Positions 1 through 7,632 of a stretch of 64,000 nucleotides of DNA are shown here, one piece after another. Made by a program: the position numbers and the translations under genes. The notes beneath the pieces are model-generated. The model was not told the DNA's origin and did no database searches. It saw only the letters and a list, made by a program, of their open reading frames with translations. Position 1 is the stretch's first letter. Each line of letters begins with the position of its first letter. Source of the stretch: JANMZR01 sp040385875 (GTDB taxonomy: Bacteria > Bacteroidota > Bacteroidia > Cytophagales > Spirosomataceae); contig JAZKGO010000004.1 of assembly GCA_040385875.1 (NCBI GenBank), positions 96,981-160,980 on the forward strand, in the 5' to 3' direction.

Positions 1-482
1 CCATTTGTAATCCAATTTTTAGTACCGTTTAATAAGTAATAGTCTCCTTTATCCTCAGCAATTGTACGCTGGGAGGTAGCATCTGAGCCAGCTTCTGGTT
101 CTGATAAACAAAATGCTCCAACATGTTCGCCAGTTGCCAACTTTCTCAAGTATTTATCTTTCTGAAATTCGTTTCCATATTTCTCCAACCCCCAGCAAAC
201 CAACGAATTATTAACAGAAACTATCACGGAGGCCGAGGCATCCACTTTCGATAATTCCTCCATGGCCAAAACATAAGAAACGGTATCCATCCCACCACCA
301 CCATATTGTTCGGAAACCATCATTCCTAAAAAACCTAATTGGCCCATTTTTTTCACAAGTTCATCTGGGAAATATTCCTGATCATCTCTTTCAATAACGC
401 CTGGGAGCAACTCTTTTTGGGCAAAATCTCTCGCTGCATCTCTTACAGCTAGCTGTTCCTCTGAAAAATCAAAATTTATCAT
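1..482 (-). CDS. acyl-CoA dehydrogenase, N-terminal part (cut by window edge)
   Basis: This is the amino-terminal 160 or so residues of an acyl-CoA dehydrogenase, a flavoenzyme that makes the first alpha,beta double bond in fatty-acid or branched-acyl-CoA breakdown. Translation from the ATG at 482-480 begins MINFDFSEEQLAVRDAAR, the usual helical N-domain. It continues with VSEQYGGGGMDTVSYVLAMEE and then FCLSEPEAGSD, the family signature around the flavin and acyl-CoA site. The reading frame is still open at base 1, so the middle and C-terminal helical domains lie outside the window. The chain-length class (short-chain butyryl-type or other) cannot be decided from this part. Confidence 0.93.
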   Translation of the reverse strand, partial: MINFDFSEEQLAVRDAARDFAQKELLPGVIERDDQEYFPDELVKKMGQLGFLGMMVSEQYGGGGMDTVSYVLAMEELSKVDASASVIVSVNNSLVCWGLEKYGNEFQKDKYLRKLATGEHVGAFCLSEPEAGSDATSQRTIAEDKGDYYLLNGTKNWITN

Positions 483-867
483 TTCTTTTTAATTTGTTGA
501 TGGCATAAAAATAATTAATATTAGATGAGAATTTAACATTTAGAAAGGATTTATTTTCAATAATCTACAAGTTAAAATCTTAAAAAAATCCATATTTTAT
601 TTAGTAATAACTATTACAGGAGAATTTTTAAAATAAGGTTTATATTAGTAGTTATATGATTTTTCATAGAAAATAAGTGCAAATTGTCTATTTTGAAGTC
701 AAAATATTTACCATTTAGCCTTTTTATAATTGAAAATTCGAATGAATTTTGTTATTTTGCAATCCGTTTTTAGTATTTATTTTGATTAAAGGCAAAAATA
801 AAAGATTGTTTCTTGCATTTTTTTGAATATTTTTTTGAAGTTAACTTAAAATTATACCATTTCTCGC
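483..867. other. AT-rich divergent intergenic region
   Basis: About 385 bases separate the divergent acyl-CoA dehydrogenase and PhyH genes. No open frame worth calling was found on either strand. The stretch is very AT-rich. A near-match to the Bacteroidota -7 box, GAATTTTG, lies at 744-751, upstream of the PhyH gene, but no good -33 element was found for it. Confidence 0.4.
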
Positions 868-1683
868 ATGAAAAAATTCGAGTATAAAACATTCCAGCTA
901 GGAGATAAATTAACAACTGAGCAACTCGAATATTTTGATAAATTTGGGGTGATTCAATTCAAAAACTTTATCAATAAAGAAACTGTTCAATTGTTTTTAT
1001 CCGAGCTCAAAAAAATCGAAGAAAGCTGGATTGAGCAAGGAATTGAAAAAATAAATGGCACTCCACTAAAATTTGGTAAAGACGAGAAGGGTAATAAAAT
1101 GATTCAAAGAATGTGTTTTGCCAATCAGTACAGTGATGTTTTGGCTGAGTTTTTGAAAGATCCTAGATTCACAATTCTCTTTGAATTATTGAAACCTTAT
1201 GAAGGTCGAATGGGAAGGGATGAAAAAGATGGGCTGGTATTTAACCACTATATCAACCAACCCAATAGTAAGTTTTCACAAATGGGATGGCATACCGATA
1301 GCCCTAGAGATTTGTTTTTGGGTCAAAAAATATTGCCAATGCTTAATGTCGGTATACATTTGGACAATTGCCCATTTGAAAATGGCGGACTAAGAGTGTT
1401 GCCAGGGACACATACTCAAAGCAAATTAAAGTTGCTATTTGGAAAAAAACAATTTATAGACCATCGCCCAGATGATCGTGAAGTTGGTTTTAGCGTAGAT
1501 GCGGGTGATTTGACAGTACACGACGGTCGCTTATGGCATCGGGTGGAAGTATCTCCTAATTTCGGAGAAAAATCCCGACGAAGAGTGATGTATATTCCAA
1601 TTATTACTGGTAAATATATGCCAAAGGATGCAAACAGTAAAACACCATTTTACCATAGATTTGCCAAACTAGTTTCTAAATAA
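868..1683 (+). CDS. phytanoyl-CoA dioxygenase (PhyH) family protein
   Basis: A 271-residue protein of the PhyH family of Fe(II)/2-oxoglutarate oxygenases, which hydroxylate lipid-like or small organic substrates. The iron-binding triad is visible as H142 and D144 in GWHTDSPRDLF and H224 in HDGRLWHRVE. The arginine run SRRRVMY about 13 residues later would hold 2-oxoglutarate. The stretch FENGGLRVLPGTH is the typical middle strand. Length is normal for the family. The gene stands alone, divergent from the acyl-CoA dehydrogenase and convergent with the TANGO2-like gene, sharing a terminator with it. Substrate is unknown; proximity to an acyl-CoA dehydrogenase is suggestive only. Confidence 0.88.
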   Translation: MKKFEYKTFQLGDKLTTEQLEYFDKFGVIQFKNFINKETVQLFLSELKKIEESWIEQGIEKINGTPLKFGKDEKGNKMIQRMCFANQYSDVLAEFLKDPRFTILFELLKPYEGRMGRDEKDGLVFNHYINQPNSKFSQMGWHTDSPRDLFLGQKILPMLNVGIHLDNCPFENGGLRVLPGTHTQSKLKLLFGKKQFIDHRPDDREVGFSVDAGDLTVHDGRLWHRVEVSPNFGEKSRRRVMYIPIITGKYMPKDANSKTPFYHRFAKLVSK

Positions 1684-1703
1684 TTCTTGAAAAACTATTT
1701 TTC

Positions 1704-1742
1704 AAAAAAGCCTGATAATTAGATGATTATCAGGCTTTTTTT
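1704..1742. terminator. bidirectional terminator between PhyH and TANGO2-like genes
   Basis: A perfect inverted repeat of about 16 bp (arms 1704-1719 and 1726-1741, six-base loop) has an A-run on the left and a T-run on the right, so it can end transcription from either side. It overlaps the last codons and stop of the reverse-strand gene, so the final residues of that protein are encoded by the hairpin itself. Confidence 0.85.
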
Positions 1743-2426
1743 ATGGCTATCCAACAAGTCATAATAGGTAAATCTAATGCCATTATCCAAGTTTTCAATT
1801 TGGCTGATGCATTGAGTGATTGTGCCATCATTCCGCTTCATGATTAAATTGTTTTCAATACTTCCAATATCAGTAAATCTATGAAAATCAATTAATTGAG
1901 TATAATCCGGGTTTGGATTATTTGATAAGTATTGGTAAAATAATTCAGCCCTTTTTTGACGGATTGCTTGATTGTATAAGGTGCATGACGACCAGATTTG
2001 AGCCTCATTCCATATCAAGTTTTGAACATCCAATTTTAGCCCATTCCATACAAGTTGAAATATATTTTTTGCTTCATTTTCAATGAAAATTAAAGTAAAG
2101 TTTTCAATCCCATCAAAATTATTATTGCATAATAGTTCAAAGTTTTGATGATTAAAAAAATCCAAAATCACATGACCTCTGCTTTTAAAGTAGCTTTCTT
2201 TTGGAACATGTTTTTCAAAGGCACCATTTAATAAACATAAAGTATATTTTTGGCTGGTGGCTATCCAAGTCCCTTCTGCTTTTGCATCTTTTGGGTAATA
2301 AATTGAACTGCCTCCTGCGTGATATTTTTTCGGGGCTAATGCCTTTGGTCTGCTGCTGTTTTCATCTCGATTATTGGTTAAAATAAAACCATTGGAAGCC
2401 GTTGGGACGAAAGTGAGCACACACAT
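1719..2426 (-). CDS. TANGO2 / NRDE-family protein
   Basis: A 235-residue member of the NRDE (TANGO2, DUF833) family. The name-giving motif NRDEN is at residues 19-23, after the invariant start MCVLTF, whose Cys2 resembles the nucleophile position of Ntn-fold hydrolases. The segment GTWIATSQKYTLCLLNG is also typical of the family. The biochemical role of bacterial members is not established; human TANGO2 is tied to lipid and mitochondrial homeostasis. It is the last gene of a four-gene reverse-strand run and follows the DinB-like gene by 11 bases, so it is probably co-transcribed with it. Confidence 0.88.
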   Translation of the reverse strand: MCVLTFVPTASNGFILTNNRDENSSRPKALAPKKYHAGGSSIYYPKDAKAEGTWIATSQKYTLCLLNGAFEKHVPKESYFKSRGHVILDFFNHQNFELLCNNNFDGIENFTLIFIENEAKNIFQLVWNGLKLDVQNLIWNEAQIWSSCTLYNQAIRQKRAELFYQYLSNNPNPDYTQLIDFHRFTDIGSIENNLIMKRNDGTITQCISQIENLDNGIRFTYYDLLDSHKKSLIII

Positions 2427-2437
2427 TTAGTTGAATT

Positions 2438-2950
2438 TTAGGCAGTTAAGGATTTGTTTTCTTGATATTGAATAGTTGAATAAGCCACTCCAAAATATTT
2501 TGGAACAATTATTTCTGGATGTAATTCTTTGATAGCAATATTAATTATTGCTAAATGATGGATAGTGTGTTCTATTAAGTATGCCAATTCTCGCTCAAAA
2601 GAAGTTCCCACTTTTGTTTCGTTATTCAGGCCAAATGATACTACAAGAAATATTTTAGAATCATCTAAGTAGCTGTTGAGTTTTAGAAGAATTTGATCAA
2701 TGTGCCAAATAGCATATTCCAAATCGGTTTCAATCCTTAAATCTCGATTTCGGTCATCATAATTAATCAGGTCATTTTCTTGCCCATAAAATAGACATTG
2801 ATAAAACTCAATAATGTGGCGTGTATGCTGCCCAATACTTATTTCATTTAATATTTTCAGACTTTTTTTATAGTCAATACCCTCAAATTGCTCTAAAACG
2901 GCCTTTAGTTGATTGAGTACTTCAATATTTGCAAGATTAATTATTTTCAT
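2438..2950 (-). CDS. DinB-like superfamily protein
   Basis: A 170-residue four-helix protein of the DinB/YfiT-type superfamily, which are often metal-dependent thiol transferases, including bacillithiol S-transferases. Candidate metal ligands are H42/H45 in GQHTRHIIEF and H128/H131/H132 in IEHTIHHLAI. The start is taken at 2950-2948, giving MKIINLANIEVL, because it overlaps the YceI stop as ATGA. The frame is open upstream to 3025, but that extension only reads through the YceI gene. Coupling to YceI suggests co-translation. Since this genome makes bacillithiol (BshA at 7633), a role as a bacillithiol transferase is possible but unproven. Confidence 0.8.
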   Translation of the reverse strand: MKIINLANIEVLNQLKAVLEQFEGIDYKKSLKILNEISIGQHTRHIIEFYQCLFYGQENDLINYDDRNRDLRIETDLEYAIWHIDQILLKLNSYLDDSKIFLVVSFGLNNETKVGTSFERELAYLIEHTIHHLAIINIAIKELHPEIIVPKYFGVAYSTIQYQENKSLTA

Positions 2951-3483
2951 TGTTTTATTGCGTTTATGAGTAGGTTTATGTTTACATCGTTGCTCATTCC
3001 GAATGTGTTGCCTCCTAAATTCCAATCTTTTCTATTGATTTTCGCCGATCCCTTAAAAACCGCCTTTTCATTATTTATATTCACGGTAAAGGGTATTTTC
3101 AATGTTTTTGTAATCGATTTGATGGTTAAATTAAAATTACCAATGTATCCTTCTGCTGATTTTTCTATTTTAGCAGAGCTCATTTTTAATTTGGGAAACT
3201 TAACCACTTCAAAAAAATCTGACTTTTCTTTTAAATGAGTATTTCTCAAACTATTGTCGGTATCAATCGTCGCTGCTTCAACGGTACCTGAAATAGTGGC
3301 ATTTTGGAGCTCATTAGGGTCAAAATTAATAATACCTTGAAAGCCTTTAAATTTGCCCTCTACTTTTATCCCCAACATTTTAGTGGTAAAACCAAAAGAA
3401 GAGGAAGTTGGTTTCCACACCTGAGCCAAACTCATTTGTACCGCTAATAAAACTATTAGCCATACGAATATCGTATTTTTCAT
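2947..3483 (-). CDS. YceI-like periplasmic lipid-binding protein (copy 1)
   Basis: A 178-residue exported protein with a signal peptide of about 20 residues ending near MSLAQVW, followed by a YceI-type lipocalin-like barrel. Family traits are FQGIINFDPNELQNATISGTVE, then HLKEKSDFFEVVKFPKLK and the closing NLGGNTFGMSNDVNI segment. YceI proteins bind isoprenoid or other amphiphilic molecules in the periplasm. It sits between a predicted outer-membrane barrel gene (8 bases upstream) and the DinB-like gene (4-base overlap). A second, divergent YceI copy lies at 62623-63183. Confidence 0.9.
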   Translation of the reverse strand: MKNTIFVWLIVLLAVQMSLAQVWKPTSSSFGFTTKMLGIKVEGKFKGFQGIINFDPNELQNATISGTVEAATIDTDNSLRNTHLKEKSDFFEVVKFPKLKMSSAKIEKSAEGYIGNFNLTIKSITKTLKIPFTVNINNEKAVFKGSAKINRKDWNLGGNTFGMSNDVNINLLINAIKQ

Positions 3484-3491
3484 TTATAAAA

Positions 3492-4226
3492 TTAAAATTT
3501 TATTGATAACGCAACAAATGGCAATAATTGCTTTGACCTATAGCGGTCGTTATCAAAAGCCAGTTTTTTATCTGCAGTATACTCCAGAAATTGGAAACTT
3601 GCTCCTGCTCTAATTCCAATTTTTTCAGAAATAAAATACCTGGCAAATATTTCTGAATTTAAAGATCCGATGTCAGAATCACTAATTAGAAGTAGATTGA
3701 ACTTTGTGGGCGAAGCTATTACACTTTTTCCATTATTTGATTTTCCGTCAGAGTCAGTCTCATTTCCTACAAAAATACCCCTTTGTTTTTTGCCAAATGT
3801 AAAGCCTATAGCATCAATATTGAAACCGACTTCTATTTTTTTAGCTATGCTGTAACCCAATCTAATAGTTAAATTTAACGCATTGGTTTGAACATTATCT
3901 AGCTGCAAGGTATCAATTTGAGAATCAATGTCTTCGGAAAAAAGTGCTGCCAAGCTTGATTTACCTGAAGTAAGTGAGGCGGGAGCGGTTCTAAAATTCA
4001 TTTTTTTTTCCTGTGCAAAATAGCCAGTATACCTTAATCCGTAGCCTAATTTTAATTTACCTTTTTGACCCAGCCCAAATAGTTTCTCATAGCTCATTGC
4101 CGGTGAAAATCCCTTTTTCCCAGAAGCAATAGCTATGTCAAACGCTTCAAAACTATTTTCATTCTTTTGGGATAGCGTTTTATGTGCGATTACCAAGAAA
4201 AGAAACCCGTAAAAAACAATCTTCAT
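3492..4226 (-). CDS. predicted outer-membrane beta-barrel protein, unknown role
   Basis: A 244-residue protein with an N-terminal signal peptide (about residues 1-19, ending KTLSQKN). Alternating strands rich in aromatic and glycine residues follow, for example LKLGYGLRYTGYF, then KIGIRAGASFQF, and a C-terminal strand ending in LSIKF. The terminal Phe and strand pattern fit an outer-membrane barrel of about 8-10 strands. No named family was recognised. It is the first gene of the run leading into YceI, DinB-like and TANGO2-like genes, so the operon joins an envelope protein to small lipid or thiol-linked proteins. Confidence 0.7.
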   Translation of the reverse strand: MKIVFYGFLFLVIAHKTLSQKNENSFEAFDIAIASGKKGFSPAMSYEKLFGLGQKGKLKLGYGLRYTGYFAQEKKMNFRTAPASLTSGKSSLAALFSEDIDSQIDTLQLDNVQTNALNLTIRLGYSIAKKIEVGFNIDAIGFTFGKKQRGIFVGNETDSDGKSNNGKSVIASPTKFNLLLISDSDIGSLNSEIFARYFISEKIGIRAGASFQFLEYTADKKLAFDNDRYRSKQLLPFVALSIKF

Positions 4227-4696
4227 AAGTCGATAGTACTTTAAAATCGTGAAGGTAAAAGAACAGAATTAAACTAGTTAAATAGATTTAATCATATCAC
4301 TATAAAAAAATTATAATATAAAATTAGTTTCATGGGGCTGGGCCATTTGTCATGAGGCTGACGTAATCAATTAATATCATTTAAAACTTAAGATGACTAG
4401 GTAATAGAGGATTTTATTTCAAACAATCAGCAGTTGACAATTATCAATTAAGTTCAATAGATTTTCCATTTGTAAATCAATCGTTTTTAATCAAATAGTG
4501 CTTGATTTAAAAATTTTCAATAAAAAATAATAAAAAATATTTACAATTGTAAATCAGTTTACAATTATTTACTATATTGCGTTTAGTTTTAACACTACAG
4601 GTATTAATTTTTTTGAAGCGTAAACCTAAAACAATTACTAAGAGGAGTTGAATTTTAGAATGAAATTTCTCTTAGTGATTACTAAAAATTAAAAAT
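4227..4696. other. 470-bp divergent regulatory region
   Basis: No gene was found between the reverse-strand barrel operon and the NtrC-type regulator. The left part is plain AT-rich DNA. The right part contains three TTGTAAA-type half sites (described separately) and a weak -7-like element TATATTGC at 4573-4580, about 115 bases before the regulator start. Confidence 0.5.
4539..4566. promoter_or_regulatory. nested palindromic operator candidate
   Basis: A perfect 16-bp palindrome, ATTTACAATTGTAAAT (4539-4554), overlaps a second inverted repeat: AATTGTAAA (4545-4553), spacer TCAG, TTTACAATT (4558-4566). The decamer TTGTAAATCA (4547-4556) recurs exactly at 4470-4479, 77 bp upstream. The core TACAATTGTA fits the TACAnnTGTA shape bound by BlaI/MecI/CopY-type repressors, though no such repressor gene is in the window. 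It lies just upstream of a possible -7 box for the response regulator at 4697. Confidence 0.55.
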
Positions 4697-5695
4697 ATGC
4701 CTAAATTATTAATTGTTGATGACGAAAAAAGTATACGCTCAGCCATGAGGGATATCCTTGAGTTTGAAGATTACGAAGTGGATGAGGCTCAGAATGGTGA
4801 GCAAGGATTAAAAATGATTGAGAATGATAATTATGATGTAGTGCTTTGTGATATAAAAATGCCTGCAATGGATGGCTTGGAAATGCTTTCAAAGGCAGGG
4901 AATTTGGGAAAGCATACTCAATTTATAATGGTTTCAGCATTTAGCGACCCTGAAACGATCAATAAAGCAACACAATTAGGAGCTTTTGATTTTATATCCA
5001 AGCCCCCAGATTTGAACAGGCAACTCAATTCAATTAAAAATGCAATTGAAAAATCAGAAGCGGTGAAATCAGCTGAAATAGCTACTTTTCCTAGTTCAGA
5101 TTTTGAAAATGAGATAATNNNNNNNNNNNNNNNNNNNNNNNNNNNNNNNNNNNNNNNNNNNNNNNNNNNNNNNNNNNNNNNNNNNNNNNNNNNNNNNNNN
5201 NNNNNNNNNNNNNNNNNNAAGTTTGAACAGGCGGAAGGGGGCACTCTCTTTTTGGATGAAATTGGTGATATGAGTCTCTCAGCTCAGGCCAAAGTGCTTC
5301 GTGCTTTACAAGAAAATAAAATTTCAAGAGTAGGGGGCGAAAAAGATATTAAAGTGAACGTAAGAATTATCGCAGCTACTAATAAGGATCTCGCCAAGGA
5401 AATCGAAAATGGTAATTTTAGAGAGGATCTTTATCATCGGCTCAACGTTATTCCAGTAAAAGTGCCAGCTTTATCGAGTAGGAGGGAGGATATTCAAGTA
5501 CTAATAAGCCGATTTTTGATTGATTTGGCTAATCAGTACCATACTTTTCCAAAGAAAATTTCAAATAGTGCCATTAAATATCTTCAAGAAATGCCTTGGA
5601 CGGGCAACGTGCGTGAATTACACAATGTTGCTGAGAGATTAATGATTATGTGTGAAAAGGAAATCACTTTGGAGGATGTTCAGGCTTATACCTAA
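4697..5695 (+). CDS. NtrC-type response regulator with sigma-54 AAA+ domain (interrupted by a gap)
   Basis: The N-terminal receiver domain (about residues 1-120) has LIVDDEKSIRSAM, the phospho-acceptor D in VVLCDIKMPAMDG, the switch residue in MVSAFS and K in FISKPPD. After the run of N, the AAA+ domain resumes at KFEQAEGGTLFLDEIGDM (Walker B). It continues with VRIIAATNKDL, the arginine-rich FREDLYHRLNVI and the sensor II region PWTGNVREL. The gap removes the Walker A and GAFTGA loops. The protein ends at DVQAYT with no Fis-type helix-turn-helix, as in other Bacteroidota regulators of this kind, so DNA binding may be absent. The partner kinase is not in the window. Confidence 0.9.
   Translation: MPKLLIVDDEKSIRSAMRDILEFEDYEVDEAQNGEQGLKMIENDNYDVVLCDIKMPAMDGLEMLSKAGNLGKHTQFIMVSAFSDPETINKATQLGAFDFISKPPDLNRQLNSIKNAIEKSEAVKSAEIATFPSSDFENEIXXXXXXXXXXXXXXXXXXXXXXXXXXXXXXXXXXKFEQAEGGTLFLDEIGDMSLSAQAKVLRALQENKISRVGGEKDIKVNVRIIAATNKDLAKEIENGNFREDLYHRLNVIPVKVPALSSRREDIQVLISRFLIDLANQYHTFPKKISNSAIKYLQEMPWTGNVRELHNVAERLMIMCEKEITLEDVQAYT
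5119..5218. other. assembly gap of 100 N inside the NtrC-type gene
   Basis: Exactly 100 N replace sequence between FENEII and KFEQAEGG. In NtrC the equivalent interval is about 85 residues (about 255 bases), so 100 is almost certainly a placeholder length. The apparent 332-residue reading frame is therefore too short; about 380 residues would be expected. Confidence 0.95.
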
Positions 5696-5714
5696 CCTAA
5701 TTTATCTTATTTAA

Positions 5715-5749
5715 AAAAAGCTCCTGGAATCCACATTTGGGAGCTTTTT
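5715..5749 (+). terminator. terminator after the NtrC-type gene
   Basis: A 10-bp stem, AAAAAGCTCC (5715-5724) with GGAGCTTTTT (5740-5749), and a 15-base loop are followed by a T-rich tract. It starts about 20 bases after the stop codon of the regulator, and the A/T flanks would also allow it to act on the reverse strand. Confidence 0.75.
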
Positions 5750-5906
5750 CTTTTATATTTGAATTTGATGGTCTTATAAAAATAAAAAAGAATCGTCCCA
5801 TTTTTATGATAGGGATTGCAACTGTTATCCTAAGAATCTTCAAATACAAAATTTTGAAATTCAAAAAGACTTTTTCTTTCTATACATCTCAATTTTGAAC
5901 TGCTCT

Positions 5907-6473
5907 TTATGAATTTGTCAAGATTTTCTCAATGACCGCTGGGAAGTGTTTATGCTCTAGCTTTTGCCCTTTCGCCGCAATATCCATCGCTGAGTCGTCC
6001 AAATTAATTTTGAAGCTAGCTTGAAAAATGATTGCTCCCTCATCATAAGCTTCATTTACAAAATGGATAGTAATCCCAGATTCTTTTTCCTTATTTTCGA
6101 TTATAGCTTCGTGTACATGGTGGCCGTACATGCCTTTCCCGCCATATTTTGGCAAAAGCGCTGGATGCAAATTGATAATCTTGTTGGGGAAAGCAGCAAT
6201 GAATGATTGGGGAATGAGCCATAAAAAGCCTGCTAAAACTACCAAGTCGATATCATTTTTTAACAAAAATTTCAAAACATCCCCACTTCTATAGGCTTCT
6301 TTATCAAATACATAGCAGGGGATATTCAATTTTTTTGCCCTTTCAATTACTCCGGCATTTGGGTTATTGGTGAGGATTATCGATACAACTATGTTAGGGT
6401 TTTCTGCAAAATATTCAACTATCTTTTCGGCGTTTGACCCACTACCTGAGGCAAATATGGCTATTTTTTTCAA
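5907..6473 (-). CDS. purN: phosphoribosylglycinamide formyltransferase (GART)
   Basis: PurN transfers the formyl group of 10-formyl-tetrahydrofolate to glycinamide ribonucleotide, the third step of purine synthesis. The 188-residue length is normal. Visible motifs are the phosphate loop FASGSGSN, the catalytic N101/H103 in INLHPALLPKYGGKG, and D144 in EAYDEGAIIFQA, all in family positions. It follows the UbiA-family gene by 17 bases on the same strand and may share its transcript, although the two functions are not obviously related. Confidence 0.96.
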   Translation of the reverse strand: MKKIAIFASGSGSNAEKIVEYFAENPNIVVSIILTNNPNAGVIERAKKLNIPCYVFDKEAYRSGDVLKFLLKNDIDLVVLAGFLWLIPQSFIAAFPNKIINLHPALLPKYGGKGMYGHHVHEAIIENKEKESGITIHFVNEAYDEGAIIFQASFKINLDDSAMDIAAKGQKLEHKHFPAVIEKILTNS

Positions 6474-6491
6474 TTGATTACTAATTAAAAT

Positions 6492-7343
6492 TTATACAAA
6501 AATCATACTTATTACACCAAAAAACATAATAATTTTCAAAAAAGTACTTAAAAAATGAAAATCAGCAATTGACACCGAAAGCCTAAGTTTGAGTTGGAAT
6601 TGAATGAACAATCCTAGGAAAATTAGCGTGATAAGTATTGGAAAATGAATTTTAAGAAATAATAAGTAAAAAAATGAAACAACAAAAGCTAGAAATAGTA
6701 TTTGGACAATCGCTTTTGTTTTTTCAATGCCTAAAATAATTGGGATCGTTCGGCAATTGGCAATTTTATCTCCTTCCATGTCTTCGATGTCTTTTACAAT
6801 TTCTCTAATCAGGCTAATAAAAAATGCAAAATAGCAATACAAATAGAGTGAATTATTCTCTGTTTGAAAATAATAAGCAATCACTAAAAAGGGTATGGCA
6901 GTATAAATTGAGACTATTAGGTTGCCCAAAAAGGGTTGTTTTTTTAAATAATAGGAGTACCACCACAAAATAATAATGCTACCTAAAAAGAAAATAGCTA
7001 ATTTAAGATTCAACGAATAAATTAAAATTAGAGCAACAATATTGAGTAGAAAATAAGTTGAAATAGCCGCATTCTTACTTATCGTTTTACCAATAATTAC
7101 TTTATCCTTTTTGTTTGTTTTGTCAATTTCCACATCGTAGTAATCATTAATCAAGTAGCCTGAAGCTGTAATTAGGAGTATCGAAAATACAAGAAAATTA
7201 AATTTTTTATCAAGTAATGGCACAAATGAAAAAACATTTCGATGGACCAAAAACCCATTAATCAAATATAAATTGATAGCCAACAGTAAAATATTAGGCC
7301 AGCGAATAAGCTTAAAAAAGAAAATAATGTTTTGAAATACCAT
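6492..7343 (-). CDS. UbiA-family prenyltransferase (geranylgeranylglycerol-phosphate geranylgeranyltransferase-like)
   Basis: A 283-residue integral membrane protein with eight or nine predicted helices and both aspartate-rich motifs of UbiA enzymes: NDYYDVEIDKTNKKD (N66, D70, D74) and DIEDMEGD (D185, D188, D192). These bind Mg-prenyl diphosphate. UbiA enzymes prenylate quinones, haem, chlorophyll or glycerol phosphates. In Bacteroidota this subtype is usually annotated as geranylgeranylglycerol-phosphate geranylgeranyltransferase, but the true acceptor is not shown by the sequence. It is placed just upstream of purN on the reverse strand. Confidence 0.85.
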   Translation of the reverse strand: MVFQNIIFFFKLIRWPNILLLAINLYLINGFLVHRNVFSFVPLLDKKFNFLVFSILLITASGYLINDYYDVEIDKTNKKDKVIIGKTISKNAAISTYFLLNIVALILIYSLNLKLAIFFLGSIIILWWYSYYLKKQPFLGNLIVSIYTAIPFLVIAYYFQTENNSLYLYCYFAFFISLIREIVKDIEDMEGDKIANCRTIPIILGIEKTKAIVQILFLAFVVSFFYLLFLKIHFPILITLIFLGLFIQFQLKLRLSVSIADFHFLSTFLKIIMFFGVISMIFV

Positions 7344-7632
7344 CTAATAATTAATCAAAAGACAAATCTCGTATGTTTCAGATTGATAATCTTAATTAAT
7401 TTTGATTTTGTTTGGATAAAAATCTTAATTTTTGTGTTATACCTCTAATACTTATAAGTAGAAACAAAAATTATGGTGGAAATTTAGAATTGAGTCGCCA
7501 TTCACATTAATATTCAAAAATAGACGAATGAAATGCCCATAATTAAGTCTTTGAATACAAACCAAAGATGTCCGCAGGATTCTGTGAAAATATTGTGCAT
7601 TCCAAGAGACCTTAAAAAACATTTATATATTC

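Noticed and set aside
2951..3025. 25-codon upstream extension of the DinB-like gene
   Set aside because: The extra residues are a shifted reading of YceI, while the ATGA overlap gives a normal start.
4320..4360. Sigma-54 promoter (GG/GC elements) near the regulator
   Set aside because: Some GG and GC pairs occur but not with the TGGCAC-N5-TTGC spacing.
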